Positions 9,367-15,497 are shown, counted from the first letter of the stretch. The stretch: DNA of 15,896 bases from Thermoplasmata archaeon (GCA_021161135.1 JAGHBD010000096.1:1-15896), one strand, 5' to 3'. A program made the numbers and translations. Notes: generated by a model from the sequence alone, not told the origin.

Positions 9367-10443
9367 ATGAGACATCACAAATTATTTACCCCAGGTCCAA
9401 CTGAAGTGAGGGAGGAGATTTTGCAAGTTTTATCAACCCCGCAGATACATCATCGCTCCAAAGAATTTTCAGAACTTTATGCCGAGATACAGGAAAAGTT
9501 GAAGAAACTCCTTTATACGGAAAACCCTGTATTTTTATTCCCCTCCTCTGCCACGGGAGCCATGGAGGCCGCCGTTACCAATGGCGTGAAAAAGAAATGT
9601 TTGAATCTTGTAAATGGAGCATTTTCGAAGAGATGGCATGAGATAACAAAGATGAATGGAGTGCCGTGCGATGCTTTGGAAGTGGAATGGGACAAGGCAA
9701 TTAAGCCAGAGATGGTTGATGAGAAGCTTGCTACAGGCGAATATGATGCAGTAACGCTTGTTTTTAATGAAACATCAACTGGTCTGATGAACCCTTTGAA
9801 GGAAATAGCGGAAGTTGTTAAGAAGTATGATGATGTTTTGCTGTTTGTTGATGCTGTCTCTGCCATGGCTGGAGTTAAAATAGAGGTGGATAAACTTGGC
9901 ATAGATATGTGTCTGGCGGGTGTGCAGAAGTGTTTTGCTCTCCCTTCTGGCATTACCGTCGCATCTGTAAGCGAGAGGTTGCTTGAAAGAGCAAAAGAAG
10001 TGCCACCTCGCAGCTATTATTTCAATCTTACCCTTATGCATAAATATCATGAGAAGAATCAGACACGTGTCACGCCCCCAATTCCCCACATGTTTGCTCT
10101 CAATGCACAACTCGATTATATTTTGAATGAGGAAGGGCTTGAAAACAGATTTGCAAGACATGAGAGGATGGCAAAAATTGTGCAGGAGTGGGCAAGAAAG
10201 TATTTTGATATATACCCTGAAAAAGGATATGAATCAAAAACGCTCACATGCGTCAAAAATACGAGAGGCATCTCTGTGAAGGAGCTAAATGAAAAATTAA
10301 TGAAAGAATATTATATGCGCATATCCAATGGATATGGAAAATTGAAGGAACAAACATTCAGAATAGCACACATGGGTGATTTGCAAGTACAGGACATAAA
10401 AGGACTCCTTGCTGTAATAAATGAGATACTCGGACTTGAATAA
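9367..10443 (+). CDS. PLP-dependent class V aminotransferase (alanine/serine-glyoxylate type)
   Basis: 358-aa cytoplasmic fold-type I PLP enzyme of the serine-pyruvate/alanine-glyoxylate aminotransferase group. The N-terminal FTPGPTEV (7-14) is the family's opening motif. SSATGAMEAAV (60-70) fits the phosphate-binding loop, and NETSTG (134-139) lies in the active site. Asp162 in VDAVS should contact the pyridine nitrogen, and Lys188 in GVQKCFALPSG is the Schiff-base lysine. Length is normal for the family. The amino donor and acceptor cannot be fixed from sequence; alanine or serine with glyoxylate or pyruvate are the usual choices. The stop lies 23 bp inside the cyclo-ligase gene, indicating one transcript and suggesting a link of amino-acid and one-carbon metabolism. 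Confidence 0.9.
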   Translation: MRHHKLFTPGPTEVREEILQVLSTPQIHHRSKEFSELYAEIQEKLKKLLYTENPVFLFPSSATGAMEAAVTNGVKKKCLNLVNGAFSKRWHEITKMNGVPCDALEVEWDKAIKPEMVDEKLATGEYDAVTLVFNETSTGLMNPLKEIAEVVKKYDDVLLFVDAVSAMAGVKIEVDKLGIDMCLAGVQKCFALPSGITVASVSERLLERAKEVPPRSYYFNLTLMHKYHEKNQTRVTPPIPHMFALNAQLDYILNEEGLENRFARHERMAKIVQEWARKYFDIYPEKGYESKTLTCVKNTRGISVKELNEKLMKEYYMRISNGYGKLKEQTFRIAHMGDLQVQDIKGLLAVINEILGLE

Positions 10444-11005
10444 GGAAGAAATACGAAGGAAAATAAAGAGCAAGAGAGACGATTTGCAAACTTATGAAGT
10501 GTTAAAGAGAAGTAATGAAATTATTGCGAATTTAAAGAAACTGCCAGAGTTTAAAGAAGCCACAAACATTGCCTGTTACATATCGTTTAACAATGAGGTA
10601 TATACACACGGTCTAATAAAGGAATATGTGAATAAGAAAAGAGTATTCGTTCCTGTGATTGACAGAGAAAAAAAAGAGATATTCCTTTCTCATCTCAGGG
10701 ACTGGAAGGAACTCAGCAGTGGAGCATATGGCATACTCGAACCAAAAAGAGAGTTTTTGAGAATGGGAAGATATGACGATATTGAACTCATAATTGTGCC
10801 AGGTATTGTATTTGATGAGAGAGGTAACAGAATAGGATATGGCGGCGGATATTTTGATAGATTACTCAAAAAGTTAAAGGCAAAGAAAGTAGCACTCGCA
10901 TACGATTTCCAAATATTGAAAGAGATACCCAATGAAGAGCATGATGTTAGGATGGATGTGATAGTGAGCGAGAAAAGAATATTGAGGATTGAAACCCTGC
11001 AATAG
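10421..11005 (+). CDS. 5-formyltetrahydrofolate cyclo-ligase family protein
   Basis: 194-aa protein of the 5-formyltetrahydrofolate cyclo-ligase (methenyl-THF synthetase) family, which uses ATP to convert 5-formyl-THF to 5,10-methenyl-THF. The signature RIGYGGGYFDRLL is at 137-149. The basic N-terminal segment IRRKIKSKRDDL is typical, as is NEEHDVRMDVIVSE near the end (171-184). The ATG at 10421 overlaps the aminotransferase by 23 bp. A TTG at 10436 would begin NKEEIRRKI, closer to usual family N-termini; neither has a clear SD. In archaea using modified pterins the physiological substrate may differ, so the specific reaction is less sure than the family. Confidence 0.9.
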   Translation: MRYSDLNKEEIRRKIKSKRDDLQTYEVLKRSNEIIANLKKLPEFKEATNIACYISFNNEVYTHGLIKEYVNKKRVFVPVIDREKKEIFLSHLRDWKELSSGAYGILEPKREFLRMGRYDDIELIIVPGIVFDERGNRIGYGGGYFDRLLKKLKAKKVALAYDFQILKEIPNEEHDVRMDVIVSEKRILRIETLQ

Positions 11006-11028
11006 TAATCGCTGACTCTCTATCCTAA

Positions 11029-11040
11029 AATTTTTATAGC
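11029..11040 (+). promoter_or_regulatory. Possible TATA box for membrane-protein/regulator pair
   Basis: The sequence AATTTTTATAGC in the 11006-11060 gap is TATA-like. It would place the transcript start at about 11060-11062, right at the SD of the next gene and giving a leader of only some ten bases. A promoter here would separate the pair from the cyclo-ligase gene. Confidence 0.35.
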
Positions 11041-11059
11041 CTGTTAAGATAAGGAAAAA

Positions 11060-11065
11060 GGAGGT
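11060..11065 (+). promoter_or_regulatory. Strong Shine-Dalgarno with no standard start at normal spacing
   Basis: GGAGGT is a full SD. At normal spacing (about six bases) the in-frame codon is ATA at 11072, followed by GAC GAA CTG CTA TTG. The first standard start codon in frame, TTG at 11087, is 21 bases from the SD. Either AUA is the initiator or the spacing is unusual. Confidence 0.6.
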
Positions 11066-11086
11066 GTTAAAATAGACGAACTGCTA

Positions 11087-11311
11087 TTGTTCTCACTGGT
11101 AGTGATAGCAGGAATTTCATTTTTACTCTTCTTCGTCTCAGCCGTCTCTTTCAAAAGACTCAGAGAGATAAAGTTGCTTTTTATATCTCTCGCCCTCCTC
11201 CTTTTCTTCCTGAAAAGCATAATCGCTATTGTATGGAATCTTGCAAACCCTCTGATATTCATTGATTTAATAATCATTCTCATGCTATATCTGGCGGCAG
11301 CACGAAAATGA
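11087..11311 (+). CDS. Small three-helix membrane protein
   Basis: A 74-aa protein if begun at TTG 11087, or 79 aa (starting MDELL) if begun at AUA 11072, which the SD supports better. It is almost entirely hydrophobic, with three likely TM helices (FSLVVIAGISFLLFFVSAV; IKLLFISLALLLFFLKSIIAI; PLIFIDLIIILMLYLAA) and a short basic loop KRLREIK. The family is not recognised. Small membrane proteins next to winged-helix regulators are common in archaea, and the stop overlaps the regulator start as ATGA. A role as membrane partner or sensor for that regulator is inference. Confidence 0.75.
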   Translation: MFSLVVIAGISFLLFFVSAVSFKRLREIKLLFISLALLLFFLKSIIAIVWNLANPLIFIDLIIILMLYLAAARK

Positions 11312-11838
11312 AGGAAGATTATCTCGCTTTGGAAACGAGGAAGAAAATTTATGATTTGATTTCCAAATCCCCCGGATTGCACAAGAGAGAAATTGCCAGA
11401 GAACTTAACATGTCGCTTAGCACAATAGATTACCACCTCCATTATATGGAAAAGAAAGGCATAATCATAGCAAAAACTGACAAAAAATACAAAAGATATT
11501 TTGTGGCAGAAAAAACCGCTGCCGTGGATCGGCGCCTCATGCCCCTTCTCCGCCAGGAGACGCCCCGCCGCATAATAATTTTTTTGTTGGAGAAGCCAAA
11601 GGCAATACATAAGGAAATATGTGAGCATCTGAATAAAGCCCCTTCTACAATATCCTTTCATCTCAAGAAGTTGATAGAGGCAGACATAATTGAGGAAATT
11701 TCGCTTGGTAAGGAAAAGGCTTATGTGGTGAGATATCCTGAAAAAATTGCGGATTTACTCATTACCTATAGGAGCACATTTCTTGATAAAGCAGTCGATA
11801 AATTTGTTGAAGCATGGATTGGTTTCGGGAAAGAATGA
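11308..11838 (+). CDS. Tandem winged-helix transcriptional regulator
   Basis: 176-aa DNA-binding protein with two winged-helix domains. Domain 1 is at about 5-68 with a recognition-helix region LSTIDYHLHYMEKKG (37-51). Domain 2 is at about 84-143 with PSTISFHLKKLIEAD (112-126). The two halves resemble each other, indicating internal duplication of an ArsR/MarR-like module. The linker (residues about 72-88) is encoded by an abrupt GC-rich stretch at 11521-11571 that contains all five CGN arginine codons of the gene. The start overlaps the small membrane gene by 4 bp. There is no ligand-binding domain apart from the short C-terminal helix, so any signal may come through the membrane partner. 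Confidence 0.85.
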   Translation: MKEDYLALETRKKIYDLISKSPGLHKREIARELNMSLSTIDYHLHYMEKKGIIIAKTDKKYKRYFVAEKTAAVDRRLMPLLRQETPRRIIIFLLEKPKAIHKEICEHLNKAPSTISFHLKKLIEADIIEEISLGKEKAYVVRYPEKIADLLITYRSTFLDKAVDKFVEAWIGFGKE

Positions 11839-11850
11839 AATGTCGCTGCG

Positions 11851-11859
11851 TATTTATAG
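11851..11859 (+). promoter_or_regulatory. TATA-like box near the radical SAM start
   Basis: TATTTATAG lies in the 27-bp gap after the regulator. A transcript from it would begin near 11881, downstream of the ATG at 11866. Either it is not the promoter, or translation starts at the in-frame ATG at 11905, or the gene is read from the upstream promoter. Confidence 0.3.
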
Positions 11860-11865
11860 CTGAAT

Positions 11866-13026
11866 ATGAAATATAAAAAATATTTCGATGAAGGCAAAGG
11901 CGAGATGGTATTTGTTGTAAGAGATGTTATAGAAGTGAGGATACCTAGAAAAATATATGAGAGATATGCAAGAATGTATGGAGATGAAGAAATAATCTCC
12001 TTTTGTCCGCACAAAAATATTTACAATCATGTCACAGGAAGAAGGATGTATTATATTACGAAAGAGAGTGGAGTGCCTTTAATAGGACATACTGCCTTTG
12101 GCATAATAGATAGGGGCACAAATTTGCTGCAAGTTCGCCCCTGCTCAGGTTGCAATCTAAACTGCATTTTCTGCTCAGTTGATGAAGGAAAAAGTAAAAC
12201 GAGAGTAACAGATTATATGGTGGATGTAGATTATCTGGTGGAGGAGTTTGAAAAAATAGCAGATTTTAAGAGAAAGTATTGCAGAAATTTAAGCATCGAA
12301 GCTCACATAGATGGACAAGGAGAGCCCTTTCTTTATCCATATATTGAGGAACTGATAAAAAAGTTGCACGACATTGCTGATATTGTTTCTATTCAGACAA
12401 ATGGGATGTTGCTAAATAAAAAATTGATCAGAAAACTTGAACGACATCTTGACAGAATAAATTTATCGCTCAATGCAATGGACGAAGAGAAAGCGAAAAT
12501 TCTTGCAGGTACGGCATCATATAATCTTGAGCATGTTCTGGAGATGGCAGAGGAAATTGCATCAAGCCAGATTGATCTGCTCCTTGCTCCAGTATGGGTG
12601 CCAGGCTATAACGATGAGGATATCAGAAAAATAATTGATTTTGGGAGTAAAATAGGTGCTGGCAAAAAGTGGAAGCCATTTGGCGTGCAGAAATATGTGA
12701 GATATAAATTCGGAAGGAAGCCGAAGGGTGTGAAAATCATGGATTTTAAAACATTTTACCGCAAATTAGATGAAATGGGGAAGGGCTTGCGTTTATATCC
12801 GAGGGATTTTGGGATAGTGAAGTGCAAGGCACTGCCAAAAAAATTTAAGGTGAGAGAAAAATTCAGGCTGAAACTTGAAATGTATGGAAGAATGAAAAAC
12901 GAAATGCTTGGATTTGCAAGAGGGCGTGTAATACAGGTTACAGACACAAATAAAGGTATAGGAGATGTTGTTAATGTGGAGATAATAAGGAATAAACACA
13001 ACATATATGTGGCGAGAGAGAAATAA
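11866..13026 (+). CDS. Radical SAM protein with C-terminal TRAM-like domain (COG2100-like)
   Basis: 386-aa protein with a radical SAM core at about 85-320. The CX3CX2C 4Fe-4S motif is C96-N-L-N-C100-I-F-C103, with an extra Cys at 93. The GGEP-like SAM motif appears as GQGEPFLYP (150-158). The C-terminal ~60 residues (EMLGFARGRVIQVTDTNKGIGDVVNVEI...) look like a TRAM RNA-binding beta barrel. The layout matches the uncharacterised archaeal Fe-S oxidoreductase group COG2100. A TRAM tail, as in MiaB-type and TrmA-type enzymes, suggests an RNA substrate, which is inference. An N-terminal extension of about 80 residues contains a lone Cys47 (FCPHKN). Start is uncertain between 11866 and the ATG at 11905; no strong SD is seen. 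It converges on the methyltransferase to the right. Confidence 0.85.
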   Translation: MKYKKYFDEGKGEMVFVVRDVIEVRIPRKIYERYARMYGDEEIISFCPHKNIYNHVTGRRMYYITKESGVPLIGHTAFGIIDRGTNLLQVRPCSGCNLNCIFCSVDEGKSKTRVTDYMVDVDYLVEEFEKIADFKRKYCRNLSIEAHIDGQGEPFLYPYIEELIKKLHDIADIVSIQTNGMLLNKKLIRKLERHLDRINLSLNAMDEEKAKILAGTASYNLEHVLEMAEEIASSQIDLLLAPVWVPGYNDEDIRKIIDFGSKIGAGKKWKPFGVQKYVRYKFGRKPKGVKIMDFKTFYRKLDEMGKGLRLYPRDFGIVKCKALPKKFKVREKFRLKLEMYGRMKNEMLGFARGRVIQVTDTNKGIGDVVNVEIIRNKHNIYVAREK

Positions 13027-13052
13027 AGTTGTGTAAAACAGTATTCTTAATT

Positions 13053-13083
13053 TATTTAGTATAAATACTATATATACTAAATA
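13053..13083. repeat. AT-rich 11-bp perfect inverted repeat between convergent genes
   Basis: TATTTAGTATA at 13053-13063 pairs with TATACTAAATA at 13073-13083 around a nine-base loop. A second, nested symmetry is AGTATAAATACT at 13058-13069. It sits in the 67-bp gap between two converging genes, where a bidirectional terminator is expected, but the stem has little GC. It may instead be a protein-binding site. Confidence 0.7.
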
Positions 13084-13093
13084 TTGTTTTCAG
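13060..13093 (+). repeat. Copy 1 of a ~34-bp direct repeat flanking two methyltransferases
   Basis: Ungapped alignment with 14480-14513 gives 28 of 34 identical bases by hand count; the last 27 bases match at 23 positions and both end in TGTTTTCAG. This copy ends at the base before the stop codon of the nicotianamine-synthase-like gene. Much of it overlaps the inverted repeat at 13053-13083. Confidence 0.6.
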
Positions 13094-13654
13094 TTAAACT
13101 TTTTTGAGGAGATACGATTTTATCAAATCCCGCCTGTTGTGATGGGCAACAATTTTAAAGCCATTCGGCACCTCTATTTTCCTACCATATATTGCATCCA
13201 TAAAATCCCATGTTTTGCGGAAAACAACCCTTACACCATTTTTCGTTTCTTCTTTCAACCTTTTAAAAATTATTTCCTTGGGTTCCACCCCAAATGATAT
13301 TATTATCACATCGAAATCTTTGAGAGGGTAATATGCCGCATCCCCTTCCTCGATTTCGACATTTTTTAGCCCATACTCCGAAACAATTTTTCTGGCAATT
13401 TCAACTGCCTCTCTGTCTTTATCTATGCCAACGTATGCTGCCTTTACATATTTTGCAAGAGTGATGAGTGTATTTGGCAAAGGCCCGCAACCAACATGCA
13501 GCACTTTATCTTCTTCCTCAATTTCAACCATTTCAAATTCTTCAAGCGTTGCTCTCTCAAAAAATTTGATGTATGCATGGCGGAGAATAGAGGATGAAAG
13601 AATTTTCTCTGTGACTATGAACATGTAGTCATGCAGTCGTTTGCTTTTCTGCAT
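13094..13654 (-). CDS. Class I SAM-dependent methyltransferase, nicotianamine-synthase-like
   Basis: 186-aa Rossmann-fold protein. Motif I is HVGCGPLPNTLITLAK (53-68). The acidic residue after strand 2 is Asp78 in VGIDKDREAVEIARK, and GDAAYYPLKDFDVIIIS (104-120) covers the later motifs. The G(S/C)GPLP signature with the spacing that follows is characteristic of nicotianamine synthases and related archaeal proteins, which transfer aminobutyrate groups from SAM to build metal chelators. At 186 residues it is clearly shorter than known archaeal nicotianamine synthases (about 270), mainly at the N terminus, so a plain methyltransferase role is equally open. The ATG at 13654 has no SD; a TATA-like box about 25 bp upstream suggests a leaderless mRNA. 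The neighbouring methyltransferase is also leftward, 106 bp upstream. Confidence 0.75.
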   Translation of the reverse strand: MQKSKRLHDYMFIVTEKILSSSILRHAYIKFFERATLEEFEMVEIEEEDKVLHVGCGPLPNTLITLAKYVKAAYVGIDKDREAVEIARKIVSEYGLKNVEIEEGDAAYYPLKDFDVIIISFGVEPKEIIFKRLKEETKNGVRVVFRKTWDFMDAIYGRKIEVPNGFKIVAHHNRRDLIKSYLLKKV

Positions 13655-13671
13655 AGGAGAATAACAGTATG

Positions 13672-13685
13672 CCTTAATTTATTTT
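13672..13685 (-). promoter_or_regulatory. TATA-like box for the nicotianamine-synthase-like gene
   Basis: Minus-strand AAAATAAATTAAGG is centred about 25 bp before the ATG at 13654. The sequence between contains no SD on the minus strand; the AGGAG visible nearby is on the plus strand. Confidence 0.4.
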
Positions 13686-13760
13686 TATTGCTATTTGCTA
13701 TCATATCACATTTAATAAAATGGCAAATTTCACACAGAAACTGGGGGGTTTCAACCAAAA

Positions 13761-14414
13761 TTATGGCTTTTGTGCGATGCATATCTCCACGGGAAATTGA
13801 AAAAGCGGAATTTTTGTTAGTTTGTTTTCAACAATTTTCAGGCCAGCTTTTTTTATTTCGTGCTGCAGATAGATGGGGCGGCTGCTTGCCCTGTAGCCGC
13901 CTATTGTTGGCCAGTAATCATAAAAAATTTCGTAAAGGATGCGGGCTGCCTTGGCTATGCCTCTGCCTTCTTTGCTTAATGCAACGGCAACAATTCTGCC
14001 ATCTTTTTTGACGACTCTTTTCATTTCCGCTATGGCAATCTGGATTTTGTTTAAAGGCAAAAGATCGAGCAAAAAGCTGGAGAAGACTACATCAAAGATT
14101 TCGTCTTTGAATGGTAAAGACAGAGCATTTGCCTGAATAACGTTGCCATAATTTTTGCAATGCCTGCACATGTTCCATGAGAAATCGACTGCTATGCCCT
14201 CTGCCTTTCCAAGCAGTCTTTTAAACACCCAGCCAGTACCTGCTGCCAAATCAAGAAAAATCTCGCCCGGCTTTAAATCAGCCATTTTCATCGCTTCTCT
14301 ATTTGCCTTTATTTCCCACACACCCATTATTAAGTGATAAAAGTCCGCTGCCTTGTCATACTTCTCAGCTGGATTAGAATACGGATTTATTGCTTCCTTC
14401 ACTTTTTCGAGCAC
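13761..14414 (-). CDS. UbiE/COQ5-like class I SAM-dependent methyltransferase
   Basis: 217-aa methyltransferase. NPAEKYDKAADFYHLIMGVWE (14-34) is the N-terminal pattern of UbiE-like enzymes. Motif I is LDLAAGTGW (54-62), the acidic residue is Asp77 (GIAVDFSWNMCRHC), and motif II is DVVFSSFLLDLL (108-119). A methyltransferase-11-type domain is clear. Substrate could be a quinone, lipid or other small molecule and cannot be deduced. The start is GTG at 14414 with no SD and no ATG in frame nearby. The region encoding GGYRASSRP carries a GC-rich hairpin (13877-13901). It lies between the two copies of the 34-bp repeat together with the nicotianamine-synthase-like gene, and next to the divergent recombinase. 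Confidence 0.83.
   Translation of the reverse strand: MLEKVKEAINPYSNPAEKYDKAADFYHLIMGVWEIKANREAMKMADLKPGEIFLDLAAGTGWVFKRLLGKAEGIAVDFSWNMCRHCKNYGNVIQANALSLPFKDEIFDVVFSSFLLDLLPLNKIQIAIAEMKRVVKKDGRIVAVALSKEGRGIAKAARILYEIFYDYWPTIGGYRASSRPIYLQHEIKKAGLKIVENKLTKIPLFQFPVEICIAQKP
13877..13901. repeat. GC-rich hairpin inside the UbiE-like gene
   Basis: GGCGGCT at 13877-13883 and AGCCGCC at 13895-13901 form a perfect 7-bp stem around an 11-base loop. It is the strongest GC stem found in an otherwise AT-rich region and is within coding sequence. Confidence 0.6.
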
Positions 14415-14479
14415 AATGCAAAATGAAAAATGGGTTATTTTGTTTTGGTTTATGCATCGAGATGATAAAATAAATGATG

Positions 14480-14513
14480 TTTAGATACTACATAAACTGA
14501 ATAATGTTTTCAG
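14480..14513 (+). repeat. Copy 2 of the ~34-bp direct repeat
   Basis: Diverged direct copy of 13060-13093 (28/34 by hand count), 1,420 bp away. It lies in the 237-bp gap between the UbiE-like gene and the recombinase. Unlike copy 1 it has lost the internal inverted repeat. Confidence 0.6.
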
Positions 14514-14529
14514 CAAAATTAGAAAATTT

Positions 14530-14547
14530 TTGCATGCCGGCAATGCA
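14530..14547. repeat. Palindromic element upstream of the recombinase
   Basis: TTGCATGCCGGCAATGCA contains the perfect palindrome TGCCGGCA at 14535-14542. It can also pair TGCAT with ATGCA around a 7-base loop. Its GC-rich core is conspicuous in an AT-rich gap, about 105 bp before the recombinase ATG. It could be an operator or a recombinase-related site. Confidence 0.45.
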
Positions 14548-14591
14548 GCCAATGACAGCATTTCATTCCAAAACTTTTGCCTGAAAAATTT

Positions 14592-14605
14592 GATAAAACT
14601 TATAT
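14592..14605 (+). promoter_or_regulatory. TATA-like box for the serine recombinase
   Basis: GATAAAACTTATAT lies about 50 bp before the ATG at 14652 and would start a transcript near 14626, giving a leader of about 26 bases. The leader has no SD, and it contains a nine-codon upstream ORF (ATG 14638, stop 14665-14667) that overlaps the recombinase start out of frame. Confidence 0.4.
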
Positions 14606-14608
14606 GCT

Positions 14609-14624
14609 GCCAAAATATTGTGGC
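14609..14624. promoter_or_regulatory. 16-bp imperfect palindrome, candidate operator
   Basis: GCCAAAATATTGTGGC equals its own reverse complement except at one symmetric pair. It lies immediately after the TATA-like box and before the predicted transcript start, the position of a repressor site. Confidence 0.45.
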
Positions 14625-14651
14625 TAACGGTAGTCCGATGGCCACGATAAA

Positions 14652-15497
14652 ATGGAGAATAAAGTAAAAAAAGTTGCGATTTATGCTCGCGTCAGCACAG
14701 AAGACCAGGCGAAAGAAGGTTTTAGCCTCGACAGCCAACTTGAAAAACTGCGTAGCTACTGCAAGGCGAGAGGCTGGGAGATAGCTGGCGAGTATGTTGA
14801 TGACGGCTATAGTGGGCGTGATATTCGTCGCCCTGCTTACCAAAAAATGATGGAAGACATCGATAAATGGGATGTGCTGCTTGTAATGAAAATGGATCGC
14901 ATTCACCGCAATAGCAAAAACTTCATGCTCATGATGGAGCAGTTGCGAAAGAAAAATAAAGAGTTTGTTTCAATGACAGAAAGTTTGGATACCTCAACAG
15001 CAATGGGACGATTTGTGATGGATATAATACAGCGCATTGCCCAGCTGGAAAGCGAGCAGATTGGCGAGCGTGTCTATGATGGCATGCGCCAGAAGGCAAA
15101 GCAGGGAGCCGGCATTTTAGGCAGCCCGGCGCCTTATGGCTATGAATATGATGGCGGAGTGTTGCGGGGGATAGAAGAGGAGTTGAAGATTGCGAGAGAG
15201 ATATTTGAGATGTATATCGGTGGCATGAGCATGAAAGACATAGCTGATGAGCTTAACAGGCGAGGCATAAGCACAAAGAAAGGCGGCAGATGGGATAGAA
15301 AGACGATATCCCGCATTCTGTCCAATCCAGTTTATTGCGGGCTAGTGGAATGGGAGGATTTCATTTTTAAAGGAGGGCATGAGGCAATAATAAGCATTGA
15401 GGAATTCAATGAGGTGCAGCGAAGAAAGGCAGCAAAGGCTAAGAGGAAAGGAAAGCTCTTCATCATCGAAAACGACAAGAAAAAATATATTAGTTGA
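14652..15497 (+). CDS. Serine site-specific recombinase, short C-terminus
   Basis: 281-aa recombinase of the resolvase/large serine recombinase group, which cuts DNA through a phosphoserine link. The catalytic domain (1-145) opens with AIYARVSTEDQ; Ser15 is the nucleophile and Arg13 is conserved. YSGRDIRRP (53-61) and MDRIHRNSKNF (81-91) are typical of the family. A Recombinase (PF07508-like) DNA-binding domain spans about 159-255 (PYGYEYDGG; LNRRGISTKKGGRW; ILSNPVYCG). The usual zinc ribbon and coiled coil of large serine recombinases (450-550 aa) are absent, and no continuation is seen after the stop, so the protein is naturally short or a remnant. Arginine codons change along the gene: 12 of 13 are CGN up to residue 145, but 6 of the last 10 are AGA/AGG. 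It lies next to a probable DNA methyltransferase, suggesting a mobile or defence region. Confidence 0.88.
   Translation: MENKVKKVAIYARVSTEDQAKEGFSLDSQLEKLRSYCKARGWEIAGEYVDDGYSGRDIRRPAYQKMMEDIDKWDVLLVMKMDRIHRNSKNFMLMMEQLRKKNKEFVSMTESLDTSTAMGRFVMDIIQRIAQLESEQIGERVYDGMRQKAKQGAGILGSPAPYGYEYDGGVLRGIEEELKIAREIFEMYIGGMSMKDIADELNRRGISTKKGGRWDRKTISRILSNPVYCGLVEWEDFIFKGGHEAIISIEEFNEVQRRKAAKAKRKGKLFIIENDKKKYIS

Noticed and set aside
11044-11661. A 205-codon minus-strand frame over the small membrane gene and regulator
   Set aside because: Antisense to two well-supported, overlapping genes; the composition is that of complement translation.
13053-13083. Factor-independent terminator with a GC stem
   Set aside because: The inverted repeat is perfect but almost wholly A/T and is not followed at once by a T-run; kept only as a repeat.
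13631-14011. A 126-codon plus-strand frame over the gap and the UbiE-like gene
   Set aside because: Antisense to a clear methyltransferase, Cys/Phe/Leu-rich composition typical of a shadow frame, and no family resemblance.
14415-14651. A tRNA gene or att site in a tRNA beside the recombinase
   Set aside because: No T-loop GGTTCRA pattern or cloverleaf stems found in this gap or in 15498-15771.
14481-14906. A 141-codon minus-strand frame over the recombinase start
   Set aside because: Overlaps the recombinase catalytic domain antisense and has no recognisable motif.
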